A stretch of 64,000 nt of DNA from Leeuwenhoekiella sp044542075 (GTDB lineage Bacteria; Bacteroidota; Bacteroidia; Flavobacteriales; Flavobacteriaceae). A program made the translations under genes and the position numbers. Positions 17,610 through 25,789 of this stretch are shown piece after piece. The stretch lies in contig NZ_JBITTU010000003.1 of NCBI RefSeq assembly GCF_044542075.1, positions 310,001 to 374,000 of the forward strand. The letters run 5' to 3'. Under the pieces are notes generated by a model, which saw only the letters and a program-made list of their open reading frames with translations, did not search any database and was not told the DNA's origin. Every line of letters begins with the position of its first letter. Positions within the stretch are counted from its first letter, which is position 1.

Positions 17610-19334
17610 GTGGGCTTCTTCATAATTAGGAGATTTCTTATGAAGCCAATCTAATTGAGCATACCAGTTATTACTAAAATCTTGATCTACTTGTTTTTTG
17701 GTTTCAAACTCGTTTCTTAGGTCTGGATTACTGTCAAGCAATTCCTGCGCTTTGTCTTCCCATACGTAAGGAGAAAAACCTTCTTTTTGCTGTAAAATGG
17801 TATCAAAATAGTTCCAATTAAAGAACGAGTCTACAGCCGCAGGCTCTAACGTTTCTAATAAATAACGCAGTCCAGATTGTGCTGTTTCTACTATGTGATC
17901 TCCTTCTTTAAATCTAATTTTTGTAGTGCTTTTCTCAACCTGGGTTGCTGAATGCAGATAATGCCCTTCATAAGGTGTAGATCGTGTGCTGTAATTTGCA
18001 ATATGATAAACAGTAACGGTTATAGTTGTATCCTTTTTTAAGGTGTTATATCTAATTTTATTTTCTTTTAGACGAGCTATTATATGACTATAGGCTTGTG
18101 GTATTATATAAGATTTAGGAATGACAATAGAGTCAGTAGGTTTAATATAATTATAATAAGTCACTTCCCTAGAAAAAGGGGCTTTTCTATCATATTTTAA
18201 GCGTTGTAAACCGGTTACAGTACTCGTAATTTGGTTCCCCTCAAAGCCCTTAAAATTGAATTGTGTGGTTCTTGAACTGTCAATAACAAAGTTGGTAACG
18301 TAAGGTTTGCCGGTGAAGTTTCCGCTATGGTAAAGAGAATCAATTTTAAACCGCATCATTTTGATCTTTGCAGCATCTTTTGATGCGATATTCAGCATAG
18401 TTTTCATTAGTTCATAGGTGCCTTCAACTCTGGGTTTATAAGGTTTTAGCATATGTGTTTCTACCATCATTCCTAGAGTATTCCATAAGGTAGAATAGCC
18501 GGTAGAATATCTGGGATAATCCATAAATTGAGAAAAACCTGTCTCGGGAACTTCATTAAATACATTTACATAGGGTGTAATAGGCCAGCCTTTTGCTTCT
18601 AAATTTTTTTCTAGCTGTGGGTGCATTTCTGTATGTAAATACGCACCTAGTTGTCCGCCCAGTTTGTTGTGCTGGGTGAATAAATGGGTGAGCACGTACT
18701 GATAATCTGCGCCGTTACTCACGTGGTTATCTATGAATACATCGGGATTTATTAGGTGATAAACTTCAGCAAAACTGCGTGCATTTTTTGTGTCTGCTTT
18801 TATAAAATCTCTGTTTAAATCATAATTGCGCGCGTTACCTCTAAACCCATATTCTTCAGGACCATTTTGATTTGTGCGACTGATGCTGTTGCGATTAAGT
18901 GCACCGCCTATGTTGTAAACTGCAATTGCACCAACCCAGATATTTTGAGGGGTTTCAATTCTCCCACTTGCTAAATCACGCATCAGCATCATCGTGGCGT
19001 CAATACCATCTGGTTCACCGGGATGAATACCATTATTTATAAGTACACGAAGAGCGTTTTTATTTTCAGAAAATTCAGACTCCAGACTGCGGTCAGGATT
19101 GTAAGTGATAAGCGTTAACGGCAAACCGCTATCGGTCTCGCCTATCTCGTAGGTCTTAATAGAGACATAAGCAGAATCTAGCTGTTTGTAGTAAGATATC
19201 ACATCAGCATATTCAGGAGTTCGTGTCCCTTTACTTTTTTCGAATTGAGTTTCTAAATCAAAATCTTCGGGTTTTGGTTTTTCCGCACAGGCAATAAATA
19301 CAACCACTATAAAACTGAATAGATAGAATTTCAT
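17580..19334 (-). CDS. M14-family zinc carboxypeptidase lipoprotein
   Basis: This 584-aa exported protein has a lipobox-like signal (V-F-I-A-C, Cys16). The M14 metal site is visible: N-N-G-I-H-P-G-E-P-D-G (His and Glu ligands, about residues 102-112) and D-N-H-V-S-N-G (third His ligand, about 202). V-E-T-H-M-L near 290 resembles the catalytic Glu strand. The C-terminal half (about 330-584) is all-beta and typical of the Bacteroidota M14 group. The substrate peptide is unknown. The last 30 bp overlap the convergent NUDIX gene and both frames stay open there. Confidence 0.92.
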   Translation of the reverse strand: MKFYLFSFIVVVFIACAEKPKPEDFDLETQFEKSKGTRTPEYADVISYYKQLDSAYVSIKTYEIGETDSGLPLTLITYNPDRSLESEFSENKNALRVLINNGIHPGEPDGIDATMMLMRDLASGRIETPQNIWVGAIAVYNIGGALNRNSISRTNQNGPEEYGFRGNARNYDLNRDFIKADTKNARSFAEVYHLINPDVFIDNHVSNGADYQYVLTHLFTQHNKLGGQLGAYLHTEMHPQLEKNLEAKGWPITPYVNVFNEVPETGFSQFMDYPRYSTGYSTLWNTLGMMVETHMLKPYKPRVEGTYELMKTMLNIASKDAAKIKMMRFKIDSLYHSGNFTGKPYVTNFVIDSSRTTQFNFKGFEGNQITSTVTGLQRLKYDRKAPFSREVTYYNYIKPTDSIVIPKSYIIPQAYSHIIARLKENKIRYNTLKKDTTITVTVYHIANYSTRSTPYEGHYLHSATQVEKSTTKIRFKEGDHIVETAQSGLRYLLETLEPAAVDSFFNWNYFDTILQQKEGFSPYVWEDKAQELLDSNPDLRNEFETKKQVDQDFSNNWYAQLDWLHKKSPNYEEAHLRYPIFRIE

Positions 19335-19382
19335 CTGAAAATAGAATTTGAATTTAAAAATAGTAATAAATCTAGTTTGAGA

Positions 19383-20054
19383 CTAATCAATGGGTTCACG
19401 TTTAAAAAAAGGACGGTATTGATTTACCCTAAAATCAAAAGTAGTAAATGATGGGTCAATGTCTTTTTGTAATTGGTAAGCCTTCATACTTCCTATCGCT
19501 CTGTTAGCAGCGCCCGAAGGAGCTGTAAGTGATACGGTTTTAATGCTTCGATTTTGAAGTTTGAATTGATGAATACGTGGTACAGTTGCAGAGACAACTT
19601 CTAATTTGATCCCGTATTCTTTTACCTGTCGGCGAAAAAAATATTCAGGACCATTTTTACTGTTTCCACCGGTAAAAATTAAGGTGTCTATTTGTGAGAA
19701 TTCATGGAGATAGCCAATCAAATCACGCAGTTCTACGGCCTGCATCCCAAGATCTGATGCATCAATCTTCTCGCGTTTTGCAGAAGCTACAATATCACAC
19801 ACTCCAATTTTTTGTTTTTTGAGAAAATTGAGCCGTTGATCTATGGCAAATGTAGAATTATCATAAACAAGATTAAGATTAAAGATACGATCAAGTATGG
19901 GCCAAAGCATACCATTTTTACTCCCATAACAGAAGTCAACATCCTCTTTTAACAGTTCACCTGTTGTAAAGCGCGGCGGTGGCAATGTTCCCACAATGAG
20001 TTTTGTCGCTTCTTCAAGATTAAAAGGTAGATATGGGTGAATATGGTTAAACAT
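19383..20054 (-). CDS. Uracil/hypoxanthine-DNA glycosylase-like protein
   Basis: The 223-aa protein fits the uracil-DNA glycosylase superfamily subgroup with the motif I-V-G-T-L-P-P-P-R (about residues 20-28), a variant of the G-x-x-P-G water-activating loop. A second motif I-F-T-G-G-N-S-K-N (about 134-142) and a C-terminal S-V-T/S-L-T-A-P-S-G-A-A region match the leucine-loop position. It probably removes deaminated bases from DNA, but substrate specificity is not readable. It starts directly at the end of the redoxin gene (adjacent bases), so the two are co-transcribed. Confidence 0.8.
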   Translation of the reverse strand: MFNHIHPYLPFNLEEATKLIVGTLPPPRFTTGELLKEDVDFCYGSKNGMLWPILDRIFNLNLVYDNSTFAIDQRLNFLKKQKIGVCDIVASAKREKIDASDLGMQAVELRDLIGYLHEFSQIDTLIFTGGNSKNGPEYFFRRQVKEYGIKLEVVSATVPRIHQFKLQNRSIKTVSLTAPSGAANRAIGSMKAYQLQKDIDPSFTTFDFRVNQYRPFFKREPID

Positions 20055-20618
20055 TTAATGGCTCTCTTTCCATTTTATACCACATCCTATACTTGGCTTT
20101 TGTAGCTCGTTTTGCTTGCGATTATTAAAGATATTGTCTAATGCCTCTCTAAAATCTCTTCCGTTTACGGGGATGCCATTGCCGGGGAGGGAATCATCAA
20201 GCTGACCTCTATATACTAATTTTAATGCTGCATCAAACAAATAAAAATCTGGTGTACAGGCGGCATTATATGCTTGAGCAACTTCCTGACTCTCATCGTA
20301 TAAATAAGGAAATGAATAATTGTATTTATGCGCAGTATCACGCATTAGCCAGGGGCTGTCTTCTGGATACTTCTCAACATCATTGCTGCTTATCGCTACA
20401 AAGCCAAAACCTAAGACCCGGTAGTCATTTGCAATACGTACAATCTCATCATTTACATGTTTAACAAAAGGGCAGTGGTTGCATAAAAACATAACTACCG
20501 TGCCCAGTTCGCCAGCCGCATCAACCAGAGTTACATGCTTATTAGTAAGTGGGTTTAGCAAAGAAAAAAATGGGGCGATGGTTCCTAATTGAAGCATATT
20601 AGATTGTGTTCTTGCCAT
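20055..20618 (-). CDS. Thioredoxin-like redoxin (PRX-like, NHCPF motif)
   Basis: The 187-aa cytosolic protein has the AhpC/TSA-redoxin fold. The active-site strand reads F-L-C-N-H-C-P-F-V-K-H (about residues 44-54), with two cysteines spaced C-x-x-C. A conserved D-x-D/Y-L-Y-D-E-S segment and C-T-P-D-F-Y-L-F-D (about 117-125) follow. Relatives are labelled thioredoxin family or PRX-like family 1; a peroxidase or disulfide reductase role is likely. The gene immediately precedes the glycosylase-like gene with no gap, an arrangement that could link redox stress and base repair (inference). Confidence 0.88.
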   Translation of the reverse strand: MARTQSNMLQLGTIAPFFSLLNPLTNKHVTLVDAAGELGTVVMFLCNHCPFVKHVNDEIVRIANDYRVLGFGFVAISSNDVEKYPEDSPWLMRDTAHKYNYSFPYLYDESQEVAQAYNAACTPDFYLFDAALKLVYRGQLDDSLPGNGIPVNGRDFREALDNIFNNRKQNELQKPSIGCGIKWKESH

Positions 20619-20746
20619 AATGCGTGTAGGTTATTAATATACCAGATTAGTAGTAAAAGGAGTATAAAGTTACAAATACTAAAGTTGTTTTAATTTTTTG
20701 GGTGCTCAGTAACCCCTTTGTAACTTTAAAATTAAATCTAATAATT

Positions 20747-21052
20747 ATGAAAAATACATATAGTTCGCTTTCAGTAGCAATAGAAGATTTACAAGATAAA
20801 GGATACACGGTAGATTTTAACCTTGTAGATGAGGGTATTGAATCGAAGCATCTTAAAAAAACCTGGAGCGCAGCTCAAATAGAAGTAGAAGAGGCTTTTA
20901 GATTTGAAGGGATGACTAATCCCGGTGATAATAGTGTTCTCTACGTGATAAATACAAAAAGTGGAGAGAAAGGTCTACTCGTAGATGCTTATGGTGCTTA
21001 CAGTGGTCAAATTTCTCAAGAAATGATTCAAAAATTGAAAATTGAATATTAA
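20747..21052 (+). CDS. Conserved hypothetical protein, Bacteroidota family
   Basis: The 101-aa cytosolic protein has no signal or membrane segment. It begins M-K-N-T-Y-S-S-L-S-V-A-I-E-D-L and ends near Q-E-M-I-Q-K-L-K-I-E-Y. Homologues are often labelled phosphoribosylpyrophosphate synthetase in databases, but no PRPP-synthase motif is present, so that label should not be trusted. The ATG 20747 start (not the upstream one at 20702) is supported by a near-consensus promoter, TTTTG then 20 bases then TAACTTTA, ending at about 20727. Its stop shares a base with the csaA start. Confidence 0.78.
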   Translation: MKNTYSSLSVAIEDLQDKGYTVDFNLVDEGIESKHLKKTWSAAQIEVEEAFRFEGMTNPGDNSVLYVINTKSGEKGLLVDAYGAYSGQISQEMIQKLKIEY

Positions 21053-21390
21053 TGCAGAATGATCTCAGTTGGTCAGAATTTGAGCGCGTTGAAATGCGTG
21101 TAGGTACTATATTGACCGTTAGTGATTTTCCGGAAGCTAATAAGCCGGCATTTCAATTGCAAATTGATTTTGGTGATAGTATAGGAATTCGTAAAACTTC
21201 TGCTCAAATAAGATCAAAATATGAGCGTACTGAATTAGTAGGTAAGCAAGTAGTTGCAGTAGTTAATTTCCCAAAGAAACAGATTGCTAACTTTATGAGC
21301 GAGTGTCTTATTTTAGGAGCTGTTGATGGTAGTGCTGTAACTCTACTAAGTCCTGATCTTCCTGTTGAAAATGGATTACGCATAGGTTAG
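21052..21390 (+). CDS. csaA: tRNA-binding/chaperone protein CsaA
   Basis: The 112-aa protein consists of a single tRNA-binding OB-fold (EMAP/Arc1p type): V-E-M-R-V-G-T-I near residues 13-20, R-K-T-S-A-Q-I, Q-V-V-A-V-V-N-F-P-K-K-Q-I, and a closing S-E-C-L-I-L-G-A. CsaA binds tRNA and has export-related chaperone activity in Bacillus. It begins inside the stop codon of the preceding gene (TAATG), so translation is coupled. A repeat element begins at its stop codon. Confidence 0.93.
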   Translation: MQNDLSWSEFERVEMRVGTILTVSDFPEANKPAFQLQIDFGDSIGIRKTSAQIRSKYERTELVGKQVVAVVNFPKKQIANFMSECLILGAVDGSAVTLLSPDLPVENGLRIG

Positions 21391-21480
21391 TCTTTGCGAT
21401 AGCGATAGCAGCGGCATCCTTTTTTGAGCCTGTGGCAAAAAAAAGATATAGCGAATAGCGCGGTGATCTAGCAATCGCCA
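21388..21480. repeat. Intergenic repeat-like element after csaA
   Basis: The stretch contains GCGATAGCGATAGCAGCGG, a T run, CTGTGGC, an A run and ATATAGCGAATAGCGCGG. This resembles short non-coding elements scattered between genes in Flavobacteriaceae. A related layout, with CTGTGG and AGCGTATAGCCCG, occurs at 55440-55552. It carries no credible gene. Confidence 0.5.
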
Positions 21481-21487
21481 AAAAACT

Positions 21488-21520
21488 AAAAACCCACAAT
21501 TTTATTAAAATGTGGGTTTT
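21488..21520. terminator. Bidirectional terminator between csaA and the DUF779 gene
   Basis: Arms AAAACCCACA and TGTGGGTTTT form a hairpin with A and T flanks. It serves the convergent csaA and DUF779 transcripts. Confidence 0.85.
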
Positions 21521-21543
21521 ACTATTTTTATATACCAATTAAT

Positions 21544-21918
21544 CTAATGTTCTCCACTACGCGTAGGACTCAGATCTTGCGCTTCTTCGGCAGTATATAA
21601 TCTGGATTTGATTACAAACCGTATTCCTAACGGAATTTCTAAAGAAAAGCTAGAACCTCTACCCGGAGTGGTATCTATAGTTAACTGAGTATGTTTCCAA
21701 TATTCAAATTGATCTTTAGACATGAAAAACTCACAGCCGTGTACAGTTCCCAGATAAACATCTGTTTCATTAATCATAAGATCACCTTTAGGGAAACACA
21801 TAGGTGAGGAGCCGTCGCAACAGCCGCCACTTTGATGAAACATTAACTCACCGTGTCGCTCTCGTAACTCATCTATAATTTTAATTGCTGCCGCTGTGGC
21901 AGATACACGTTGTGTCAT
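21544..21918 (-). CDS. DUF779 protein, partner of acetaldehyde dehydrogenase
   Basis: The 124-aa protein is a DUF779 member: S-G-G-C-C-D-G-S-S-P-M-C-F (about residues 32-44, three cysteines) followed by T-V-H-G-C-E-F-F-M and the C-terminal F-S-L-E-I-P-L-G. Family members are commonly encoded beside acetaldehyde-type aldehyde dehydrogenases; their role is not established. I start at ATG 21918 (M-T-Q-R-V-S-A-T-A); an upstream ATG at 21957 would overlap the dehydrogenase end. It lies 10 bp behind the dehydrogenase stop, so it is in the same operon. Confidence 0.9.
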   Translation of the reverse strand: MTQRVSATAAAIKIIDELRERHGELMFHQSGGCCDGSSPMCFPKGDLMINETDVYLGTVHGCEFFMSKDQFEYWKHTQLTIDTTPGRGSSFSLEIPLGIRFVIKSRLYTAEEAQDLSPTRSGEH

Positions 21919-21928
21919 AAATTTTAAT

Positions 21929-23452
21929 TTAGAAAAAGCCCATTGCTTTTTTGTCATAAGAAATTAGCATATTTTTTGTCTGACGGTAATGAGATAACAT
22001 CATTTTATGGTTTTCACGTCCTATACCAGACTTTTTATAACCACCAAAGGGAGCGTGAGCAGGATAATTATGATAGTTATTTACCCAAACACGACCGGCT
22101 TTAATGCCTCTTGAGATCTGATAAGCTTGATGTGTATCACGAGTCCAAACGCCTGCACCAAGACCATATAAAGTATCATTAGCGATCTCAATAGCTTCAG
22201 CCTCATCTTTAAAAGATGTTACACAAAGCACAGGGCCAAAAATTTCTTCTTGAAAAACGCGCATTTTATTATTGCCTTTTAAAATAGTAGGTTGAATATA
22301 AAAACCACCTTCAAGTCCCTCGTTGTACGCTGATTCTCCACCACAGAGTACTTCTGCGCCTTCTTCTTTACCAATACTTATATAGTTTAAAATTTTCTCG
22401 TATTGGTCGTTAGAAGCCTGAGCTCCCATCATAGTATCAGGACTTAACGGGTGTCCCAGTTTGATGGCTTTTGTACGATCTACCACACGTTCTAAGAATT
22501 TTTCATAAATACTTTCCTGCACCAGCAATCGAGAAGGACAGGTACAAATCTCACCTTGATTTAGAGCAAACATTACCGCACCTTCAAGACATTTGTCAAA
22601 GAAATCATCGTCTGCATCCATAACGCTTTCAAAGAAAACATTAGGAGACTTACCTCCTAATTCTAAAGTAACCGGTGTGATATTTTTAGAAGCATATTGC
22701 ATAATAAGTTGGCCGGTTGTGGTTTCTCCTGTAAATGCAATTTTATCTATACGCGGGCTAGAGGCGAGAGGCTTTCCGGCTTCAGCTCCAAAACCGTTTA
22801 CAATATTAAGTACACCTGCCGGCAAAATACCTTCAATTAACTCCATCAAAATAAGTATACTCACAGGAGTTTGTTCGGCCGGTTTTAGAACCACGCAATT
22901 ACTTGCGGCAAGAGCAGGAGCAAGTTTCCAAACAGCCATTAAGATTGGAAAATTCCAGGGGATAATTTGACCTACGACACCTAATGGTTCTGTTATATTG
23001 AGGGCTACAGTATTGCTGTCTAATTCACTAACGGAGCCTTCTTCTGCACGTATAACCCCGGCAAAATACCGAAAATGATCTACAGCAAGTGGTAAATCTG
23101 CCGCACGGGTTTCACGTATCGCTTTACCATTATCCCAGGTTTCAGCCCGAGCAAGTGTTTCTAAATTTTGCTCCATCACATCTGCAATTTTAAGAAGTAA
23201 ATTACTGCGATAGGCTGCAGCAGAGCTGTTCCATTGTGGGGCAGCTTCCCAGGCCGCGTCTAGAGCTTTCTCGATATCTTCTGCAGTAGAGCGCGGTATT
23301 CTGGTGAAGTTTGCGCCATCTACCGGTGATACATTATCAAAATATTCACCTTTTATAGGAGCTGTCCATTTTCCTCCTATAAAGTTTTCATATTGATCTT
23401 TAAATTTAGGCTTCTCGACAACGTTTGCGGAAGCAGTCTTTACATCGCTCAT
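21929..23452 (-). CDS. Aldehyde dehydrogenase (ExaC/AldB-like, NAD(P)-dependent)
   Basis: The 507-aa enzyme oxidises aldehydes, probably acetaldehyde, to acids. Visible are the cofactor region W-N-F-P (about residue 165), F-T-G-E-T-T-T-G (Rossmann loop, about 243-250), the general base T-L-E-L-G-G-K-S (about 264-271), the catalytic cysteine in N-Q-G-E-I-C-T-C-P-S (about 300-309) and P-F-G-G-Y-K-K-S-G near the end. The Cys-Thr-Cys pair and the DUF779 partner point to the acetaldehyde (ExaC) subgroup. An AraC-family gene is divergent 231 bp upstream and is the natural candidate regulator. Confidence 0.93.
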   Translation of the reverse strand: MSDVKTASANVVEKPKFKDQYENFIGGKWTAPIKGEYFDNVSPVDGANFTRIPRSTAEDIEKALDAAWEAAPQWNSSAAAYRSNLLLKIADVMEQNLETLARAETWDNGKAIRETRAADLPLAVDHFRYFAGVIRAEEGSVSELDSNTVALNITEPLGVVGQIIPWNFPILMAVWKLAPALAASNCVVLKPAEQTPVSILILMELIEGILPAGVLNIVNGFGAEAGKPLASSPRIDKIAFTGETTTGQLIMQYASKNITPVTLELGGKSPNVFFESVMDADDDFFDKCLEGAVMFALNQGEICTCPSRLLVQESIYEKFLERVVDRTKAIKLGHPLSPDTMMGAQASNDQYEKILNYISIGKEEGAEVLCGGESAYNEGLEGGFYIQPTILKGNNKMRVFQEEIFGPVLCVTSFKDEAEAIEIANDTLYGLGAGVWTRDTHQAYQISRGIKAGRVWVNNYHNYPAHAPFGGYKKSGIGRENHKMMLSHYRQTKNMLISYDKKAMGFF

Positions 23453-23683
23453 AATGAATTTTTTTAGTTATAGTTTAATTTTTTGAGTTGTGCTGAGTAG
23501 GGTAAATGGTAGCGCACTTATTAGTCTTATAAAGTTAAAAATCATTTAGGGAAAACGACTGACCTATACTATTAAAACAATGTACTATTCTATCAAATAG
23601 TGTTAATGTGTTAAAATATAGCTTCTTAAATTGTATATTTAGTATTGTAAGCGGTGTTAGTATGAGAATGTTATATTTTGAAG

Positions 23684-24592
23684 ATGCAATTATCTGAATC
23701 ATTTTTTAAAAACAGAAAGCTTGAAAATCTGGTCGAAAACCAGACTTCATATACGTTAAATAATGCGGCTATGCACGTCTTTGAAACTCACGCACAGGCA
23801 GAGCGTGTTTTGCTGCAGTTTGATAAACCGGTTTTAGCAAGTATGCTTCGCGGAAAGAAAATTATGCATCTGCGCAATCACAATAGTTTTGATTTTTTAC
23901 CGAGTGAATCACTCATCTTACCTGCAGATGAATTGATGTGTATAGATTTTCCTGAAGCTCAGGATCATAATCCTACGCGATGTCTGGCAATGGCAATCGC
24001 TGAGGATAAGATTAAAAAGGTGGTTAATCTTATGAATGAGAATCTAACTAAAGACGATGGTAGTGAATGGAGTTTAATGGATTATAATTTTCATTTTACA
24101 AATGATACCGGTATCTATCAGATTTTACAACGCCTCTTATTCCTGTTTACCGAGAATCACCCCTCTAAAGATTTTTTTGTAGATAATATGCTTCAGGAAC
24201 TTATCGTACGTATTCTGCAAACAAATAACCGTAAAATCTATACAGATAAGGCTTTAAAATTGAATAGTAATAGCAGGCTTGCTTTTATCATACAATATAT
24301 TAGAGATCATATTAACGAGTCTCTTTCCGTAGAACTGTTAAGCAAACAGGCGTGTATGAGTGAGTCTAACTTTTATAAGGTTTTTAAAAATGAACTGGGC
24401 ATTTCTCCTATTGATTATATAAATACAGAGCGTATAAAGTTAGCGGTAAGCTTACTTCAGAATCCAGATCGTAAAATTAAAAATATATATCAGGAATGTG
24501 GCTTTGAAAGCCGCTCCTATTTTAATAGAGTGTTCAAACGAATGAAAAATATGTCTCCTGGTGTTTTTCAGACTTCAATGACCAGCCATTAA
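23684..24592 (+). CDS. AraC-family transcriptional regulator
   Basis: The 302-aa protein has an N-terminal sensing domain (residues about 1-180) of the AraC_N type and a C-terminal double helix-turn-helix (about 200-300) including S-V-E-L-L-S-K-Q-A-C-M-S-E-S-N-F and a second helix with E-C-G-F-E-S-R-S-Y-F-N-R-V-F-K-R. It is divergent from the aldehyde dehydrogenase operon and likely controls it in response to an aldehyde or alcohol (inference from position). I use ATG 23684 because a TTG start two codons upstream is less likely. The last 4 bases overlap the convergent NTF2-like gene. Confidence 0.92.
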   Translation: MQLSESFFKNRKLENLVENQTSYTLNNAAMHVFETHAQAERVLLQFDKPVLASMLRGKKIMHLRNHNSFDFLPSESLILPADELMCIDFPEAQDHNPTRCLAMAIAEDKIKKVVNLMNENLTKDDGSEWSLMDYNFHFTNDTGIYQILQRLLFLFTENHPSKDFFVDNMLQELIVRILQTNNRKIYTDKALKLNSNSRLAFIIQYIRDHINESLSVELLSKQACMSESNFYKVFKNELGISPIDYINTERIKLAVSLLQNPDRKIKNIYQECGFESRSYFNRVFKRMKNMSPGVFQTSMTSH

Positions 24593-25083
24593 GATGTTTC
24601 TTCTTTAAAGCTCCGCATATTTTGCAGGTATCCTGAGAGTGATTTGCTAGATTGCTGCTGTATTTTTAATTTCATAGCATTAGACCATCCCAGAATTAAA
24701 CCTTTAAACCCAATCGCTTGCCGTGACCAGCGCCAAAGGTTAAAATGATCTGTATGTTGTAATATTTTACCGTTTTGAAAGTAAAATGTTCCTACTACGT
24801 GATTTACAACTTTACGTTTTTTAGAGCCAAATAAATAAGTAGCTGTCCATTTTGCACTTCCGTTATAGTCGTTAGCTTGTATATCACTATAGCTTATCTC
24901 CAGATTACTTCCTCCACGTTCTATAAGCATAAACCACATTGCTCGTGCACGGTCTCCTTTAATATTACCAAAAGCGGGATCTGTAAAAGTGACGTTTTTA
25001 CCATAGCAGGCGGTCATTTTCTCTGGGTCGTGAGCTTTAAACGCACTGTAAAATGTTTCTAGAACTTCTTCGTTAGGATGCAT
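24589..25083 (-). CDS. NTF2-like (SnoaL-fold) protein
   Basis: The 164-aa protein starts M-H-P-N-E-E-V-L-E-T-F-Y-S-A-F-K-A-H-D, the usual first helix of a SnoaL/NTF2 cone. C-Y-G-K-N-V-T-F-T-D-P-A-F and F-Y-F-Q-N-G-K-I-L-Q-H-T-D-H-F-N-L-W-R-W follow, with Asp/His residues that line the pocket. A C-terminal extension (about 125-164) is basic and helical. No enzymatic function can be assigned. Its 3' end overlaps the AraC gene stop by 4 bp in convergent orientation. Confidence 0.85.
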   Translation of the reverse strand: MHPNEEVLETFYSAFKAHDPEKMTACYGKNVTFTDPAFGNIKGDRARAMWFMLIERGGSNLEISYSDIQANDYNGSAKWTATYLFGSKKRKVVNHVVGTFYFQNGKILQHTDHFNLWRWSRQAIGFKGLILGWSNAMKLKIQQQSSKSLSGYLQNMRSFKEETS

Positions 25084-25133
25084 TGAAAAGTAGTATTGAG
25101 CGTTTTTAACGTATTAATTTAAACGCAAGGTAA

Positions 25134-25508
25134 CTAGAAAAGAGGTTTAATTTTAGCTCTATTTTCATAAAGCATCCACAGATTAATTCCCATTAAAATA
25201 ATTCCCATTAATAAACCATCTGGAATATTTATAAGGTTTATTAAAAGTACTCCCACTAGTACGGGAAAAATCATCACATAACCTAAAGCCTGTGTACGGG
25301 GTATCATTACAAGTATTCCTGCTATGATCTCTACAATTGCTACTAATGGTAATAACCAACCAAAACTTAATAATGCAGCAAACAAATCTTGCGCTTCTTG
25401 TGGTAAATCTTCAGGCATAGGCATATAATCAAAAAATTTATTGAGGCCAGAATTGATAAAAAGGAGCCCAAAGAGAATACAAACGATATTAATAATTTTA
25501 CGTTTCAT
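25134..25508 (-). CDS. DoxX-family membrane protein
   Basis: The 124-aa protein has four hydrophobic helices: residues about 6-24, 45-68, 73-92 and 96-118. N-S-G-L-N-K-F-F-D-Y near residue 20 is typical of DoxX proteins, which sit in the inner membrane and in some bacteria join oxidoreductase complexes in thiol or oxidative stress. It is a single gene upstream of, and divergent from, katG, with 281 bp between start codons. Confidence 0.88.
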   Translation of the reverse strand: MKRKIINIVCILFGLLFINSGLNKFFDYMPMPEDLPQEAQDLFAALLSFGWLLPLVAIVEIIAGILVMIPRTQALGYVMIFPVLVGVLLINLINIPDGLLMGIILMGINLWMLYENRAKIKPLF

Positions 25509-25710
25509 ACAAGTATTGGCTGATTCTTAATGATTAGGTTAATTACGTTTGTGAAGTTTTGTGTAAATTTCTAATGTTGATTATAAATTTAATATTTTAA
25601 TACATTTGATGTTGATATTCAGATAGAAAGATTTGAGTCTTATCAAATAATGACAATTATGTAAAACCACATCAATCGTTGTAAATAGAATTAATCTATG
25701 TAAACATAAA

Positions 25711-25740
25711 AAGTATAAATTATAATTATACTTAATTTTG
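25711..25740 (+). promoter_or_regulatory. katG promoter with overlapping inverted-repeat operator candidate
   Basis: AAGTATAA (25711-25718) and TTATACTT (25726-25733) are perfect inverted arms 7 bp apart. The right arm shares its last base with a perfect -7 box TAATTTTG (25733-25740). A repressor bound here would block RNA polymerase. The AT-rich palindrome is loosely like PerR boxes, but I cannot assign the regulator. Confidence 0.6.
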
Positions 25741-25789
25741 CACAAAATTAAAGTTCTTTACCATCTCTAAAAGTAAAATTCAATCTAAT

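Noticed and set aside
20747..21052. Phosphoribosylpyrophosphate synthetase label for the 101-aa protein
   Set aside because: No PRPP-synthase motif is present and the protein is far too short.
21308..21538. 76-aa minus-strand ORF around 21.4 kb
   Set aside because: It overlaps csaA and runs through the repeat-like element and a terminator, so it is not a credible gene.
22593..22970. 125-aa plus-strand ORF antisense to the aldehyde dehydrogenase
   Set aside because: Its composition is that of a shadow frame, and the dehydrogenase frame is well supported.
25711..25733. Assignment of the katG dyad to PerR
   Set aside because: It matches only part of the PerR 15-mer, so only an unnamed operator is claimed.
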